Of a DNA stretch of 64,000 nucleotides, positions 23,371 to 34,534 are shown one piece after another. The position numbers and the translations under genes are program-made. Position 1 is the first letter of the stretch. Every line of letters begins with the position of its first letter. The notes beneath the pieces were generated by a model. That model had not been told where the DNA came from and searched no databases. It saw only the letters and a program-made list of their open reading frames with translations. This stretch comes from Tethya wilhelma (lineage: Eukaryota > Porifera > Demospongiae > Tethyida > Tethyidae): the NCBI GenBank assembly GCA_964030475.1, contig CAXIPT010000002.1, forward strand, positions 11,364,359 through 11,428,358, given 5' to 3'.

Positions 23371-25394
23371 ATGGATTCTTCTTTGGAAACAGAAGGAGGG
23401 ATAGCCAGTAAGAACTATTAATGTTTAGTAAAACTAAAAATTGTCATAAAATGACTTTTTCCATTCCTTTCTCTAGCGGCAGACAGAGAGTCTCCACCTG
23501 AAGAGCAGCTGCCTCACTGTACTTCCACTCCATTTGTCCACGCTGCTGATATCAACCACCACCAGCAGCAGCAGCAGCCTACTGCTAGCTTTATTGATCC
23601 AATGGAGTCAGAGTTGCCCGTACAAGACAGTGTAGGCATGTCCAATACCATGATGAACACTAGCATCACAGCTTTGAAAGGGTCTTCTGATGAAGGCGAT
23701 GGTGGAGTGTCTTTGGATGAACTGGACGATATAGAGACACCCGAGGTCTCCAACAACCCAATGAACAAAGCCTTTTGTTCCGACTCTAGCACAGCCTCCA
23801 AGCTACAGGAGGAGGAATGCTCCATCAGTGATGGCCCAGGTGTTCCACAACCAAGCTCTACTGACTGTGACGAAGCTTTGTGTTCTGACTCTAACACAGT
23901 CTCCAAACTACAGGAGGAGGAGTGCTCCATTGATGCTCCAAGTGTTCCACAGCCAAACTCTGCCGACTGTGACAATTCTGAGGTTCAAGCCATGCAGGAT
24001 GAAGGACAGTCCACCAGTGAGGAGACCAAACCCCACAACACCACCGACTCTATATACCTCAGTGACGGGGAGACAACAAGCAAACCCCCTCCTCCCCCTG
24101 CCCCTACTAATAAGAGACTAACGATGGTGAGTCACAAACACACACACACACCAATCTATGGCAATGGAACATAGGAACTTTAGAATTTAGTCATTATGGT
24201 GGGTGAACACTCACATAAACATTTCCTAGCTGTTATCGTATAGCAGGTAAATATGGGTGCATGTGCGTACAAAACTGTTTGGTGATTTGAAGAAGAATTC
24301 ACCAATTTGCCAAACTTTCCTGCTATATGATATATATATTAAATGTATTATCAATGGTTTAGTGAACTGTGTCATCACATTCCACTGCAGGCACAGCGGG
24401 CAGCCATGGAGGCACTGGCCTCGTTTGGAGGTTCTGATCTAGCCTCTGTGACTACAAAGAACAGAGACCTGCGCAGTGAGTTGAAGAGAGATGCCGAACA
24501 GATGAAGGGTGGGGAGAACCAGACCACAGAGACTGATGGAGGAGAGCCCCCTCCTGCCAAGAAACCAAGAACAAGGTGTGTAGCCATGTTTCTCTTGACT
24601 GGCTAGGAAAAAAATTTTGGGGTATGCCTGGAAATGAAGTTTAACGGAGAGATTATTTACTGCAAGTTGCATAGATTGTGTATTGTCGACAATTCTGCCT
24701 CTAGTTCAAACATGTCTTCTTTATTGATTTGCCACTCTCTCATACAGGCTGCAGAAGGCTCAGCAAGAAGTACTAGCAATGTTCAAAGACATTCCATTTG
24801 GTGAGACCTCCACACGAACCAGGAAGAAGAAGAAAGGTGGTGTGACTCAAAGAACCAGCACTGCTAGGAGTCGCACCACCAGAGCCCAGAGAGCAAGAGA
24901 GGAAGCTCTAGCAACATTTGGGGGAGAATCACTGGAGTCCATCTCTAAGAAAAAGTAAGAGTTTTTTTTTTTAATTTTCCGCACACTCAACTTATAGTAG
25001 CATTAATTTTTTGTAGTGCTAGTTGCTTAATTTTGTCAATCTACCCAGGGACCAACCACCTGCTGCTGGTCAACCTGCCGCTCAGCCTGCTAGGAGGATG
25101 ACTAGAGTGGAACGAGCTAGGTTAGAGGCCCTCCAGGCCTTTGGTGGGAGTGGCTTTGGCGATGTTATGGGTGGAGCCAAGAAACGTGTGGCCCGAACCC
25201 TGGAGAAGAAGGTTGAGAGTGAAGATTTGGAGGAAGAGGCTGTGAAGGGTGATGGTGTGGAGGGAGAGGCTGTGAAGAGTGATGGTGTGGAGGGAGAAGT
25301 TGTGAAGAGTGATGGTGTGGAGGGTGAAGCTGTGAAAGGTGAAAGAGTGGGTTTTGAAGAGAAAGAAAACAAGGACAATGTTGCTGTGATGTGA
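23371..25394 (+). CDS. Unrecognised acidic protein with three R-x-x-A-L-x-x-F-G-G repeats
   Basis: Five exons: 23371-23409 (MDSSLETEGGIA), about 23477-24126, about 24391-24574, about 24748-24956 and 25049-25394 with the stop. Exon 2 is long, Ser/Asp/Glu-rich and contains two near-repeats of SKLQEEECSI. Exons 3, 4 and 5 each carry one copy of a motif: QRAAMEALASFGG, QRAREEALATFGG and ERARLEALQAFGG, each followed by S/E and a hydrophobic residue, and each near a basic patch (KKPRTR, RTRKKKKGG, GAKKRVART). The C-terminus has four 10-residue repeats of the type EAVKSDGVEG. The basic patches suggest a nuclear protein. I do not recognise the family and assign no function. One motif copy per exon implies exon duplication. 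Confidence 0.7.
24234..24332. mobile_element. MITE of the TACCGTATAGCGGGAAATT family, 99 bp
   Basis: Inverted termini TATCGTATAGCAGGTAAA and the complement of AACTTTCCTGCTATATGATA, in an intron of the FGG-repeat gene. Same termini as 12405-12602 and 48621-48673, with a different interior. Confidence 0.6.
25231..25350 (+). repeat. Coding 30-bp tandem repeat, four units
   Basis: Four in-phase 30-bp units, each reading roughly AGGGAGAGGCTGTGAAGAGT plus GATGGTGTGG, inside the last exon of the FGG-repeat gene. They encode EAVKGDGVEG-type decapeptides. Length polymorphism between individuals is likely. Confidence 0.9.
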
Positions 25395-25582
25395 CCGAGA
25401 ATCAATCATTTCTATGTCATTTATTTCCATTGTACATCATTATCATGCTGCTGTATGTATTACCCGTCAAATTCTTGTAACAAAATATTTCATTGACCAC
25501 GCCCACTACCATACACTGATATATATAAAGAGGTCAGTGCTTGCGGTTGATAATTTGCTACAGCTGATTTCTGCATTCCGCG

Positions 25583-27132
25583 ATGTTGAAACACTGGTTC
25601 TGCTTCGTGTCGTATTCTTTGGGCCTCTTTCATACCTTGGTGCTGCTGCAGTCAGCACGACACAGCCATGGACAAGGTAAATGCATGGTAGTTTGTAGCA
25701 ATAATTGTTCTGTGATTGTCCAGCATCTGTCAAATTATAACTTATTAGCTAGCTATATTTCTCTCTTTTGCATAAAATGGTAATTTAATAGTCCTTTTCT
25801 CTGATTTGAGTTAATCTAGATGATGAATGACCATTTCAAACTGTTTCTATTGCTGCAATAGTTTGCACTGGGTGTTAGTATTGTGATGTCTCCACTCTTG
25901 GCTAGACAAAAGTCTTTCTCATGCTCTCTGTTTACAAAATGACCACTTCCATGCGTGGAGATGAAAATTAACTATTCCATGAATGTCATTATGATGGCTG
26001 TAGAGCTCATCTTCCCACCAACCTTCTAGTCTTGCAGTCTGCTTGCAAGGCCTTCTCCCTGGGGAGTGATTTGAGCCTGTGAGCTAGTAGCCTCTCCCAC
26101 CAGGACCTGCTATAGCTCATCTCACCAGTAGCTAGTGGAGTAATTTCTTGTTGTGCACTAGCTATAATAAAATTATATGGCAAAACGAACAAAATATAAT
26201 GGCAATACTTGCTGTAAACTGTGAATTAAGATCAGTTTGCTGTGCGCTAGCTGGCTAACCGACCTATTAGTTTCTGCTAACCTTTCATCTTTGTGGCGGT
26301 TTGCCTTGAACTGTCTTGATATCGGTGTTTGCATGTGGTATGAGTACATCTGTATAGCCTTCTATAGCAAGGTGCAACCATTAACAGTTTGTACTTGCAG
26401 CTTGGGTTGTGATGACTCTGCCATAAGACATGTTGTGGTGACTGAGAGCTGGCTGTCAGACATCACAAGATCAACAAATGTAGTGTCTGACAAGTTGCAG
26501 TACTTCTAATAATGGATTGTATAATTTTGTCATAATAGACTAAAATTATAGTTATTATAGCTACTCTTGTTATTATTGAAGTGTCGTTGGAGTGCATTAT
26601 TTTCATGGAGTAAAATGTTTTTAAAACTGTCAGTGTACCTACTAATCTTATTGTATTCCAATCCATGCATGCTGACAGATGACATCATGAGATGCAATGA
26701 CTGTGTGTTTTGTTATCGTTCACACATTTTAGTACCTGATCTATTTAAGCCAAGCCCATGCCTTAAGTTGCTTTCAATTCAGTGGGTCTAATCTCCAGAC
26801 AAATCTATTCTTTGTCTACAGTTTGGCTACCATTCAAACCCATTGAGTCAGTACAGAGGCTGTGTCTCCCCTTCCAGTATATGGCCACTTTGTGGTACAG
26901 TCCTATTAAGACTCAATGATATTCACAATGTGACAACTCTCCATTATGGTCCACACTGTAGCTCTGTAGAGAAATGGACTGATACTTGATAGTCTTCAAG
27001 TGAAAACAAAACGCTTTGTACCTCATCCCGCGGCACTGGCCAACATTCCTAGCAATTTGTACGCAATTTTTTGCAGTTAGCTAAGATTTTAAGTTTTCTT
27101 TAATCAACAAATTCTGTGAAAATTTATATTTG

Positions 27133-27204
<72 letters not shown>

Positions 27205-27773
27205 GTTGATTGGTCCATTCGTCTCCATGGTGGTGCCACACCCCTTGAGGGGAGAGTGGAGGTGTATGTGGAGGGGGAGTGGGGAGGGGTGAGGGGTGAT
27301 AGCCAATGGGATCTCCAGGATGCTAGTGTCGTCTGCCGACAGTTAGGCTTTTTAGTTGCTCAGGTATGATTATTACTATGATGTCATCATGATGTAATGC
27401 ATATTATTAACATACGCATTCAAAGTGGAATACTTTACTAGTTAGTAGTACATAAAATAGTGATTCTGAGAATATTAAATGCTTAATATTTTCTTGCCTT
27501 TGCAGGCAGCAACTCATGGTGGTCATTTCAACCCTCCTGAGAGGACAATGGCTGTTCATGTCGGAGGGGTTGAGTGCAGGGGGGAGGAGAGGTCACTGTT
27601 GGAGTGTGAGTACAGGAGGACCGTTGGAGAAGAACAACCAATGGAAGCTCTGGCTGGAGTGGTGTGTGCAGGTACGTGCTGGAGTTGTCAATTATCATAA
27701 TGTGATTGGCTTTACATGGAATGTGTGTTGAGTCAAGCTAACCAATTTGTGTTATTGCTCATTTTTGACAACG

Positions 27774-27825
<52 letters not shown>

Positions 27826-29013
27826 CATGTGCCATTGTGTCTGTGAGAATGTGTGAGTGTGTTTGTATTATGCTCCTACAGCTGCCCACTTTGCTCGGCC
27901 ATTAATCTCATTACAAAACCCAAAACACTTTCACCTCTTAGTGACATCTTGGTGTGGCCAATTATTGATCATAGATACAGCCTGTGTGTGTGCAACTCAT
28001 ACATACATACATACATATAGCCTGCATGCAACTCATACGAATGATAAACATATTTGTCTTTGTTTGACTCAGCTTGGCTGCCCCCATTCACTTTGGCTGC
28101 TAAAACACCTGTGGGTGTTTGTGGCGAGTGCGATCCCAGGACTGCATGTTGGGAAAGGATTATTTCGCAGCTATAGTTAATACTGTGTGTGTGTATCAAT
28201 GGTTATGTTTCACTGATAAATGGCCAGGACACACATGCATGTATGCACAAAGGCTCACGAAAGTTTCATAATTACTGGCACAGAAGTAAACATTCAATGC
28301 ATTCGTAGGCTTGCCAATCAAACAAAGCCCTCCAGCTAATGCATGCAAGCACAACAGTCATTAGTGTGTGTGTGTACTGCCCACCCACTCTCAGTGAGAA
28401 CACACAATGATGTGCACTCTCTTGTAATTGAGTTGTGGCTGCTTGAGATGTCAAGGAATTAGAGGAACATGGACTCCTTTCATCCATTAATGACAGCTCT
28501 CTCTCTCTGTGGGGGTAATTGCATGAGACACTGGAAGTTGTAGTTGGTCTAAGCATGTTTGGGAGGAATTGCATTACATGAATATGAGATGTGTGTGTGT
28601 GTGTGTAAGAGAGAGAGTGAGAGTGAAATTGTGTTATGATGTACATCTCTTAAGGAGTGTGTGACTGAGTCTGTGTGTGGTGGAATGGTGTATGAATGGA
28701 ATGTGGGTTTAATTTGTGGCCATGTACCGTGTTTTGTGTGTTTCTTCTATTGCATTGTGACTTAAAGGATGTTTGTAATAAGCAATGGATATTTTTGAAT
28801 TAAAAAGTGCACCCGCAAATGCAAACACACACACACACTAAACAGTCAAACACTCTCTTCGTCTCTTCAATGGATCAGCTTCCTCTCATGGACCTCTGGA
28901 GCTCCTCACCCAAGAAGGCCACTGGAGGAGAGTGTGCTCTGATGGCTGGGAGAGAGAGACAGCCACAGTCACCTGCAGGCAGCTGGGTTACCATCAGTTA
29001 CTAGGATACGAAG
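25583..29013 (+). CDS. SRCR-domain receptor, 5' part (signal peptide, one and a half SRCR domains)
   Basis: Exon 1 (25583-25676) is a signal peptide ([19 protein letters not shown]) ending near a HGQ. Exons 2 (27206-27363) and 3 (27506-27671) make one SRCR domain: [56 protein letters not shown] and GVVCA. Exon 4 (28846-29013) starts a second SRCR domain: [19 protein letters not shown] and [15 protein letters not shown]. The phases fit across all four exons. The second half of the second SRCR is missing at the gap at 29149. SRCR domains bind microbial or self ligands on the cell surface. The FN3 exons from 30300 begin in a compatible phase, so this is probably the same receptor. Confidence 0.8.
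25677..27205. other. Intron of the SRCR receptor, no gene seen
   Basis: A 1.5-kb AT-rich interval between the signal-peptide exon and the first SRCR exon. The open frames in it lack recognisable content. It ends in a long CT tract. Confidence 0.65.
27139..27204. repeat. CT microsatellite forming the polypyrimidine tract of a splice acceptor
   Basis: About 30 CT units with one TTTC interruption run directly into the AG at 27204-27205 that starts the first SRCR exon. Its length may affect splicing. Confidence 0.85.
27672..28845. other. Intron between SRCR exons, with AC tract
   Basis: It holds an AC tract (about 27776-27824) and several open frames with no protein-like content. No additional SRCR exon is seen. 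Confidence 0.6.
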
Positions 29014-29149
29014 GTATTGCTTGAGACTAGCTCGTGTTTTAGGATTTTACTGCGTGATTTTTTGAAGTTTTGAACCATTATTTGTCCATGTTCTTTCTGG
29101 CACATGATTTTGACATGAAAGTTATATCAAAGGGAATGTGGAATGCACN

Positions 29150-29508
29150 CAATAAGTGACCACTACAACCCATTGCACTCTCACCTCTACCACCTGAGTG
29201 GCTGGGAGTTTGTAGCCTCATTCAGAGAGATGGTAGAATCTGGGAACAAAGAGAAGATGAGATCAATACTCACTGAAGAGACACCAGGTACTGTATATCT
29301 CATTTTCAATTTGGCATTTTTTTCCCTCTCCTCCAGGTGTCTTTACATTCAAGATGCTCACTGACAAGTGTTGTAGAGAGTTTGTGGAGGAGATCAATCA
29401 CTTTGAGTTGTGGTGTAAAGAGAACAAACTACGAATCAACAGACCTAACACAATGAACCGATATGGAGTCATTCTGGACAACTTTGGATTCAAACCAGTC
29501 CTAGATGA
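29150..29508 (+). pseudogene. Fragment of an OGFOD2-like 2-oxoglutarate/iron oxygenase
   Basis: Two spliced segments (29150-29287 and 29337-29508). The second encodes VFTFKMLTDKCCREFVEEI and RPNTMNRYGVILDNFGF, matching the region before the catalytic domain in OGFOD2 (which has RPNTMNNYGV). The catalytic HxD...H part is not found downstream. The fragment begins at the gap at 29149 and ends in a short contig closed by the gap at 30217, in the middle of a receptor gene. It may be a misplaced contig or a truncated copy. Confidence 0.6.
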
Positions 29509-30003
29509 GTAAGACCAACAATAATCAGAGAGATAGACTCACAATCATTGGGTGTTTGTAATTTTCTGGAATTTCAGATTGGTTCAAAAGTATGCGGTCC
29601 AACCATTATATATATTATATTCAGTCAAATTTTTTTGGAAGGGCAGTCCACTACAAGACAAATGCTCTGCTCAAATTTTGGTCACCGCTATAACTGCCAC
29701 ACTCATCGCAGTCCCTACTATATAGTTGGTGTGGATTATACCAAGAGAGTTCATTGTGGGAAGTTGATTAAGGTTTGTTTGTTTGTTTGTTTCTCATTTA
29801 TCGAGTTTTTTTTAACCAAATTTAACATTGGTCATATCATTATGTGTTATTAAACTGTGGTTAAGGACTTAAGAGTTTATAATTATATGAACCTTAATTC
29901 ACTTTTTCGCAAGCTAAGCGTTATAATTATGTCACATACCATTAGTATTTTTATTGCATTCCTAAAAAACCCACAAGCATTTTGGTAGTAAATGTTGCAT
30001 ATA

Positions 30004-30216
30004 TCATACGTACGGTAGTACGTATAGTAGGAATGGGTCGACTGTCCCATAGACACAATACAAAATGTTGGCCACCATAAAAATCTAGTCAAACAAAATT
30101 AAACCTTCAAAGTTGCTCAGAAGCTCTCACTGACAGAATACCAACTGCATGCAGGGCCTAAAACTCACAAAAACTTTCTGCAGCACTCGTAGAGAGCGCT
30201 AGTGGGAAGCCACCAT
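30004..30216. repeat. 213-bp interspersed repeat, copy 1 (ends at gap)
   Basis: Begins TCATACGTACGGTAGTACGT and runs to AAGCCACCAT. Nearly identical to 30427-30639 in the same orientation, both 213 bp. The gap base follows immediately at 30217. Confidence 0.9.
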
Positions 30217-30299
30217 NTTGCACGAATATCAGAGCTATATAGCTAGTGTTACTAATTAATGTTGGTATGATAATTGAATTGTGGTGGTGTTTCCTGCAG

Positions 30300-33200
30300 C
30301 CCTCCTCCACCCTCCTCATGATCTGAGAGCACAGCGAATTGGCACAGACAATGTGACTCTCTCTTGGAATTCTCAGGTACGTATGTGTGTGGTGACACTG
30401 TATACTGTAGAGTATACTCTAAGTTATCATACGTACGGTAGTACGTATAGTAGGAATGGGCCGACTGTCCCATAGACACAATACAAAATGTTGGCCATCA
30501 TAAAAATCTAGTCAAACAAAAGTAAACCTTCAAAGTTGCTCAGAAGCTCTCACTGACAGAATACCAACTGCATGCAGGGCCTAAAACTCACAAAAACTTT
30601 CTGCAGCACTCGTAGAGAGCGCTAGTGGGAAGCCACCATAGTGCCATTTTTGTTCTTCTAACGTACTTCCTTACGTACTTCCTAACTGACTTACTTGAAA
30701 AGCATTTCCAGAGACCCAGAATGTGTTGAGCCAACTTTGACAGCACAAAGTAAGTTCTTTTCATGGGTACTACATTCCTTGACACTCGCTTTCATCATAA
30801 ATAGGCCTAAACAAAAACTAGAAAGCTTTGAAACTTTAGTGTATAAATTCATGTACTACAATGCAGCCATCTTTGTAGGTAGAGTTCAAAGGTCATCTAT
30901 CCACGTGGCATTACTATGCGCATGCGCATTAGCCTCTTCCAGCATAATGTATATATAGCTGCTACTCAAGCTTTTTGTACAGACTAACCAGTCTCTAATA
31001 GTCTCCACACTGTAGTGTTGAAAAAAGTGAATGAACAAGTAGTAAAAATTTCAAAAAAATAAGCAGTGTAGGAATGGGCAGTGCATTAAAAAGTATTGGA
31101 ACAAGGCAGGGTCTCAATTTCGGCACATGACTACTTCATTTTTTATGCCCAACTCTTGGCCGGCAGTCTATAGTTTAAGTTATATACCTGTCTCTTATAG
31201 TTTACTCTATTGCTTTAGTAGCCAATGCAAGTGATTAGCTACAGTACTGAGAAATTTGAACCAATACAGTGAATAAGCTACGGTACTATTGTACAGATCA
31301 TGGCAACACAACACTGAAAATCCATATGAAGGATCAAGAATAAAAATGAAGTAGTCATGTGCCGAAATTGAGACCCTGCCTTGTTCCAATACTTTTTAAT
31401 GCACTGCCCATTCCTACACTGCTTATTTTTTTGAAATTTTTACTATATTATAACCCAGTTATAACTCAACGTCATAACTCAAACACGTATACATAAACAT
31501 ATGGGTTTATAAATCAAACAGAAGTAGTTATAACTCAAACTTACCCAGTTATAACTTACGTATGTTTGAGTTATAACTTACCGTAAATGTGGAAATATTG
31601 GCAGTAATTTAATTTGGCGATTTTGGTCTGGCTGCCTCCAACAAAAATATTAGCAGTTTTAAATTTGGCAGTCATTTACTGAACTCTCACAGAATTATAT
31701 GTATGACGAAATATTGGCGATACATTAAATTTGGCGATTTCCGAGACGATCGCCAAATCGCCAAATTTAAGTTATTTACAACTGTCCCATAGAGTATATG
31801 GTATTCGTCAGTTTTAATAATTAAATAAACCATAATTCCTTCCTATTACAATCCAGTTGTTAAGAGCTGGATGTGCCCCTGTTCCCTCGTCCTACGAACT
31901 AACGTACCAACCTCTAAACCCCGCCCACTTGGACACAGTCGTCCAATTGAGTATCAGAGCCGACTCATTCAACGTGACCTCTGACCCCACTGTCCCAGTG
32001 GTCCATACCCTGGTGGGACTGCAGCCATTCACGAGGTACAATGTGACAGTGAGGGTGGTGGGGTATTATGACACACCCACTGCTGGTGGTGGTGGTGGTG
32101 GTGGACACCACACCATATTGGTCGTCAGTGAACACAGCAGACCAGTGACCTTTATGACCCTGGAGAGTGGTGAGTTTTATACTTTGTGAGCAGCTAGATG
32201 AAGTGTGCAGGCATTGAGATCTAGTTTAACTATATATATAGTACTACTATTTTCTGCTATATTGCCAGTGAGTACTAGTAGCTCAGTGGTAAGAGCATTC
32301 GACAAGAATTTAAAAGATATGGGTTCGAATCCTAGCTAGATCTCAGGATTTTTTTCCAATTTTCACACATAGCATGCATTGTTACAATAAACAGTATTTG
32401 CTCACATGACCCTCTCCTCTTCACCAACAGTTCCCAGTGCTCCTCCTCAGACGTTCACCGCCTTCCTGTCTCATCTCCAAATCTCCGCCCACTTCCAGTG
32501 GAGTCCCGCTCCTTCCTCTGATCTCCATGGTGTCCTGACAGGCTACTCCCTCCTCTGTAGACGCTTCAGAGACGGACTGGAAGAGATGCCCCTGAGGGAG
32601 ACCTTCAGTAGGGACCAGCTCCAGTACGAGCTACAGACATTGGATAACAGGACAGAGTACAACTGTAGCATTGCCGCTCAGACACAGGCAGGGGAGGGGC
32701 CTAGGAGTGCTCCAGTGTACTTCGCAACACCTGGAGGTAAAGAATTAGTAGGGACAGTACTCCACAAGTTATACCAACTGGTCTCTGTACCAGTATATTA
32801 TGTTTCTTATTTCCTTCAAAGAATTGTAACTAGTTAATCAACTATACCTACATGCTTGCGCCACATTCACATTCTGTTTCACTTCACATGCTCTAATAAA
32901 CAAATTCACACTCATAATTCTCCCCGCTACAGACCTCAACCAGCGTCCAAGTCCTCCTAGGAATGTTGCGTTTGCCATCCAATCCTCCAACAGTGACGAC
33001 AACAGCAACAGAGTGAACTTTGAACTTCAAGCTAGATGGAGAGCGTACGAGTGTGAGTCTGACTTTGGCTGCATCGAGCCCCTCGGCTACGTCATATCCT
33101 GTGAGTACAAGAGGATCAGAGGCAGGAAGCAGGCCGTGAGGATGGTGGTGTGGCCAGGTGACATCATCATAGTCAATAGTGACATTTATTCGGTTGCCGT

Positions 33201-33850
33201 GGTTACACTGCCAGCCGAACCGTTCACTAGTTACTCATGTAGGATGGCTGCAATGAATGGGTACGGAGTTGGGATATATGGAACAAGAGACTTTGTGGAG
33301 AAACTCGATGCTGGTAAGCTGGCCCATATAGCTTGTGGAAATTAATTGTTTGTATAAAGTATATTTTTCCAAAAAAAAAGAATAAAATTTTGTCCCTAGC
33401 ACTAATGGTTCTTCAAGTTCACTGAAATCTCTATGAATCAGTATACAGTGTATATTCCTAGCTAGCTGTGCTGACATATAATACGTGTCCCATTTTCTTT
33501 CCTCCCCCCGCATGCAGTTCCCTCCCAGTCTCCCATCAGCCTCTACGCCTCTCTCATCCAGACAGACAGCTTCCTCCTCCACTGGACCTACAATGAGCAC
33601 CCTCATGTGGAGCACATAGCAGGGTTCCTTATAGAGGTCCACGAACAAGACTCTCGTTATCCTGAGAGAAATGGAAGGCTAGTGTTCAATGAGGTGTATG
33701 AGGTGGACCCTTCAATTAGCCCAGCTGAGGAGTACAGTAGGGGTGTGTCCTACCTCTCCACTGGGAGGAGTTACAATGCATGGGTGTCAGCATTCACTAG
33801 TGTGGGAGGTGGACCAAAGGCTAGAATGACAGTGTCAACACTGAGGACTG
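30300..33850 (+). CDS. FN3-repeat receptor, middle part (four FN3 domains, 3' end lost at a gap)
   Basis: Exons 30300-30376 (PPHDLRAQRIGTDNVTLSW) and 31857-32169 make the first FN3 domain. The exons at 32431-32736, 32933-33313 and 33518-33850 each make one more FN3. Hallmarks are the Trp of strand B, the Leu/Tyr of strand F (TLDNRTEYNCSIAAQT, YSCRMAAMNGYG) and Pro-rich starts. The sequence then enters an AC tract and the gap at 34007, so the membrane anchor and tail are missing here. The last three domains are almost identical, introns included, to the minus-strand copy at 41545-42947, which does continue to a TM helix and tail. Probably the continuation of the SRCR receptor. Confidence 0.8.
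30427..30639. repeat. 213-bp interspersed repeat, copy 2
   Basis: Lies in the intron that splits the first FN3 domain. Same boundaries as copy 1, so these are probably the real ends of the element. Its centre contains GTCCCATAGACACAATACAA. Confidence 0.9.
30917..30928. promoter_or_regulatory. Palindromic TGCGCATGCGCA (NRF-1-like) inside an intron
   Basis: A perfect 12-bp palindrome matching the NRF-1 consensus, followed within 30 bp by TATATATAG and preceded by CCACGTGG at about 30901. No gene starts here that I can see. It may be a cryptic or alternative promoter within the FN3 gene, or part of a repeat. Confidence 0.35.
31040..31444. mobile_element. Foldback element with about 105-bp inverted arms
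   Basis: The arm starting TAGTAAAAATTTCAAAAAAA at 31040 is repeated in inverted orientation, almost perfectly, up to about 31444. The arms read through GGAATGGGCAGTGCATTAAA and CATGACTACTTCATTTTT. The spacer is about 190 bp without coding content. Intronic in the FN3 receptor. Confidence 0.9.
31580..31796. repeat. AT-rich repeat with recurring AAATATTGGC words
   Basis: Three loose direct units of the form AAATATTGGC followed by TTAAATTTGGCGATTT. A related TTGGCAGATTTATAAATTGG stretch occurs at about 13093 and 14803. Probably a diverged element fragment. Confidence 0.5.
32271..32340 (+). repeat. tRNA-like sequence with A and B boxes (SINE head or tRNA pseudogene)
   Basis: An A box TAGCTCAGTGG (32279-32289) and a perfect B box GGTTCGAATCC (32322-32332) sit at tRNA spacing. 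The D arm (GCTC...GAGC) folds. The acceptor stem pairs at only about four of seven positions and the anticodon stem is poor, so it is not a good functional tRNA. Internal Pol III promoter boxes of this kind head many SINEs. Confidence 0.55.
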
Positions 33851-33935
33851 GTATGTTAGGAAGAGAGGCTTATGATCGTCACACACTAGGAGTAGCTGTA
33901 GTAAAATCTTTTTGCTTATTTCATCACACACATTG

Positions 33936-33936
<1 letters not shown>

Positions 33937-34006
<70 letters not shown>
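33937..34006. repeat. AC microsatellite ending at assembly gap
   Basis: About 35 AC units up to the gap base at 34007. The inverted copy of this place (about 41441-41455) has only a short interrupted TG run. Confidence 0.95.
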
Positions 34007-34007
34007 N

Positions 34008-34264
34008 GCCTTGCTGACAAAGCTGTCACAAAAACAAGCAGCTTCATCAAAGTGTTTGATGTGTCTCTCTCTCGTCTTGATAATCTGGTGGACCTGGCTC
34101 CTTCAGGAGAGACTCACAAGTTTGTTCGAGTGTTTCAGCTGTGGAGGGACAGCCAGGAAGAAGGCTCACGAAGTGACTTGCATCATCATCTCGACCAGTT
34201 CAGTGTGTTTGCAGGAAGGAACCCTTTTTATATCACCTCCTCATCTCACTATTTATCAAATTGA
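34008..34264 (+). pseudogene. 3' end of a second Death-domain ROCO gene (partial)
   Basis: An open frame from the gap (LADKAVTKTSSFIKVF) to a stop at 34264. The part APSGETHKFVRVFQLWRD and then LDQFSVFAGRNP aligns with the C-terminal Death-like domain of the gene at 34535-38729 (APPGDAHKLARVFLLWRE, LDQFSVFAGRNP). It is clearly a paralogue, not an allele, because the residues differ widely. The body of this gene is missing in the gap. Its frame here is intact, which helps show that the downstream copy is frameshifted. Confidence 0.7.
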
Positions 34265-34534
34265 ATGTTCTGTGATAATTTTTGTTATTAGCTTACATTT
34301 GGCTTCGAAATAGATAATTATAATTATTTGTTTGATTGTTTGTTTGTCTTTCTTGTAATTGAATTTGAAACTTGTGTCTGTCAAATCTAGGTTGATTAAT
34401 TAAATTAAACCACAAGAATTTAATGTCTAACTAAAATTTACTGCATTCCAATGAGTGGCATTAGAGCTAGGGGTGGGGTTAAAACTTAAATCATAAATCT
34501 TTACATCCGTTTCACTGCCAGTTTAGGGTCAGTC

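Noticed and set aside
27857..28180. 107-residue frame between SRCR exons as an extra exon
   Set aside because: No SRCR cysteines or Trp pattern. The splice phase from 27671 fits 28846 instead.
32271..32340. Functional tRNA gene
   Set aside because: Acceptor and anticodon stems pair poorly. Kept only as a tRNA-like repeat.
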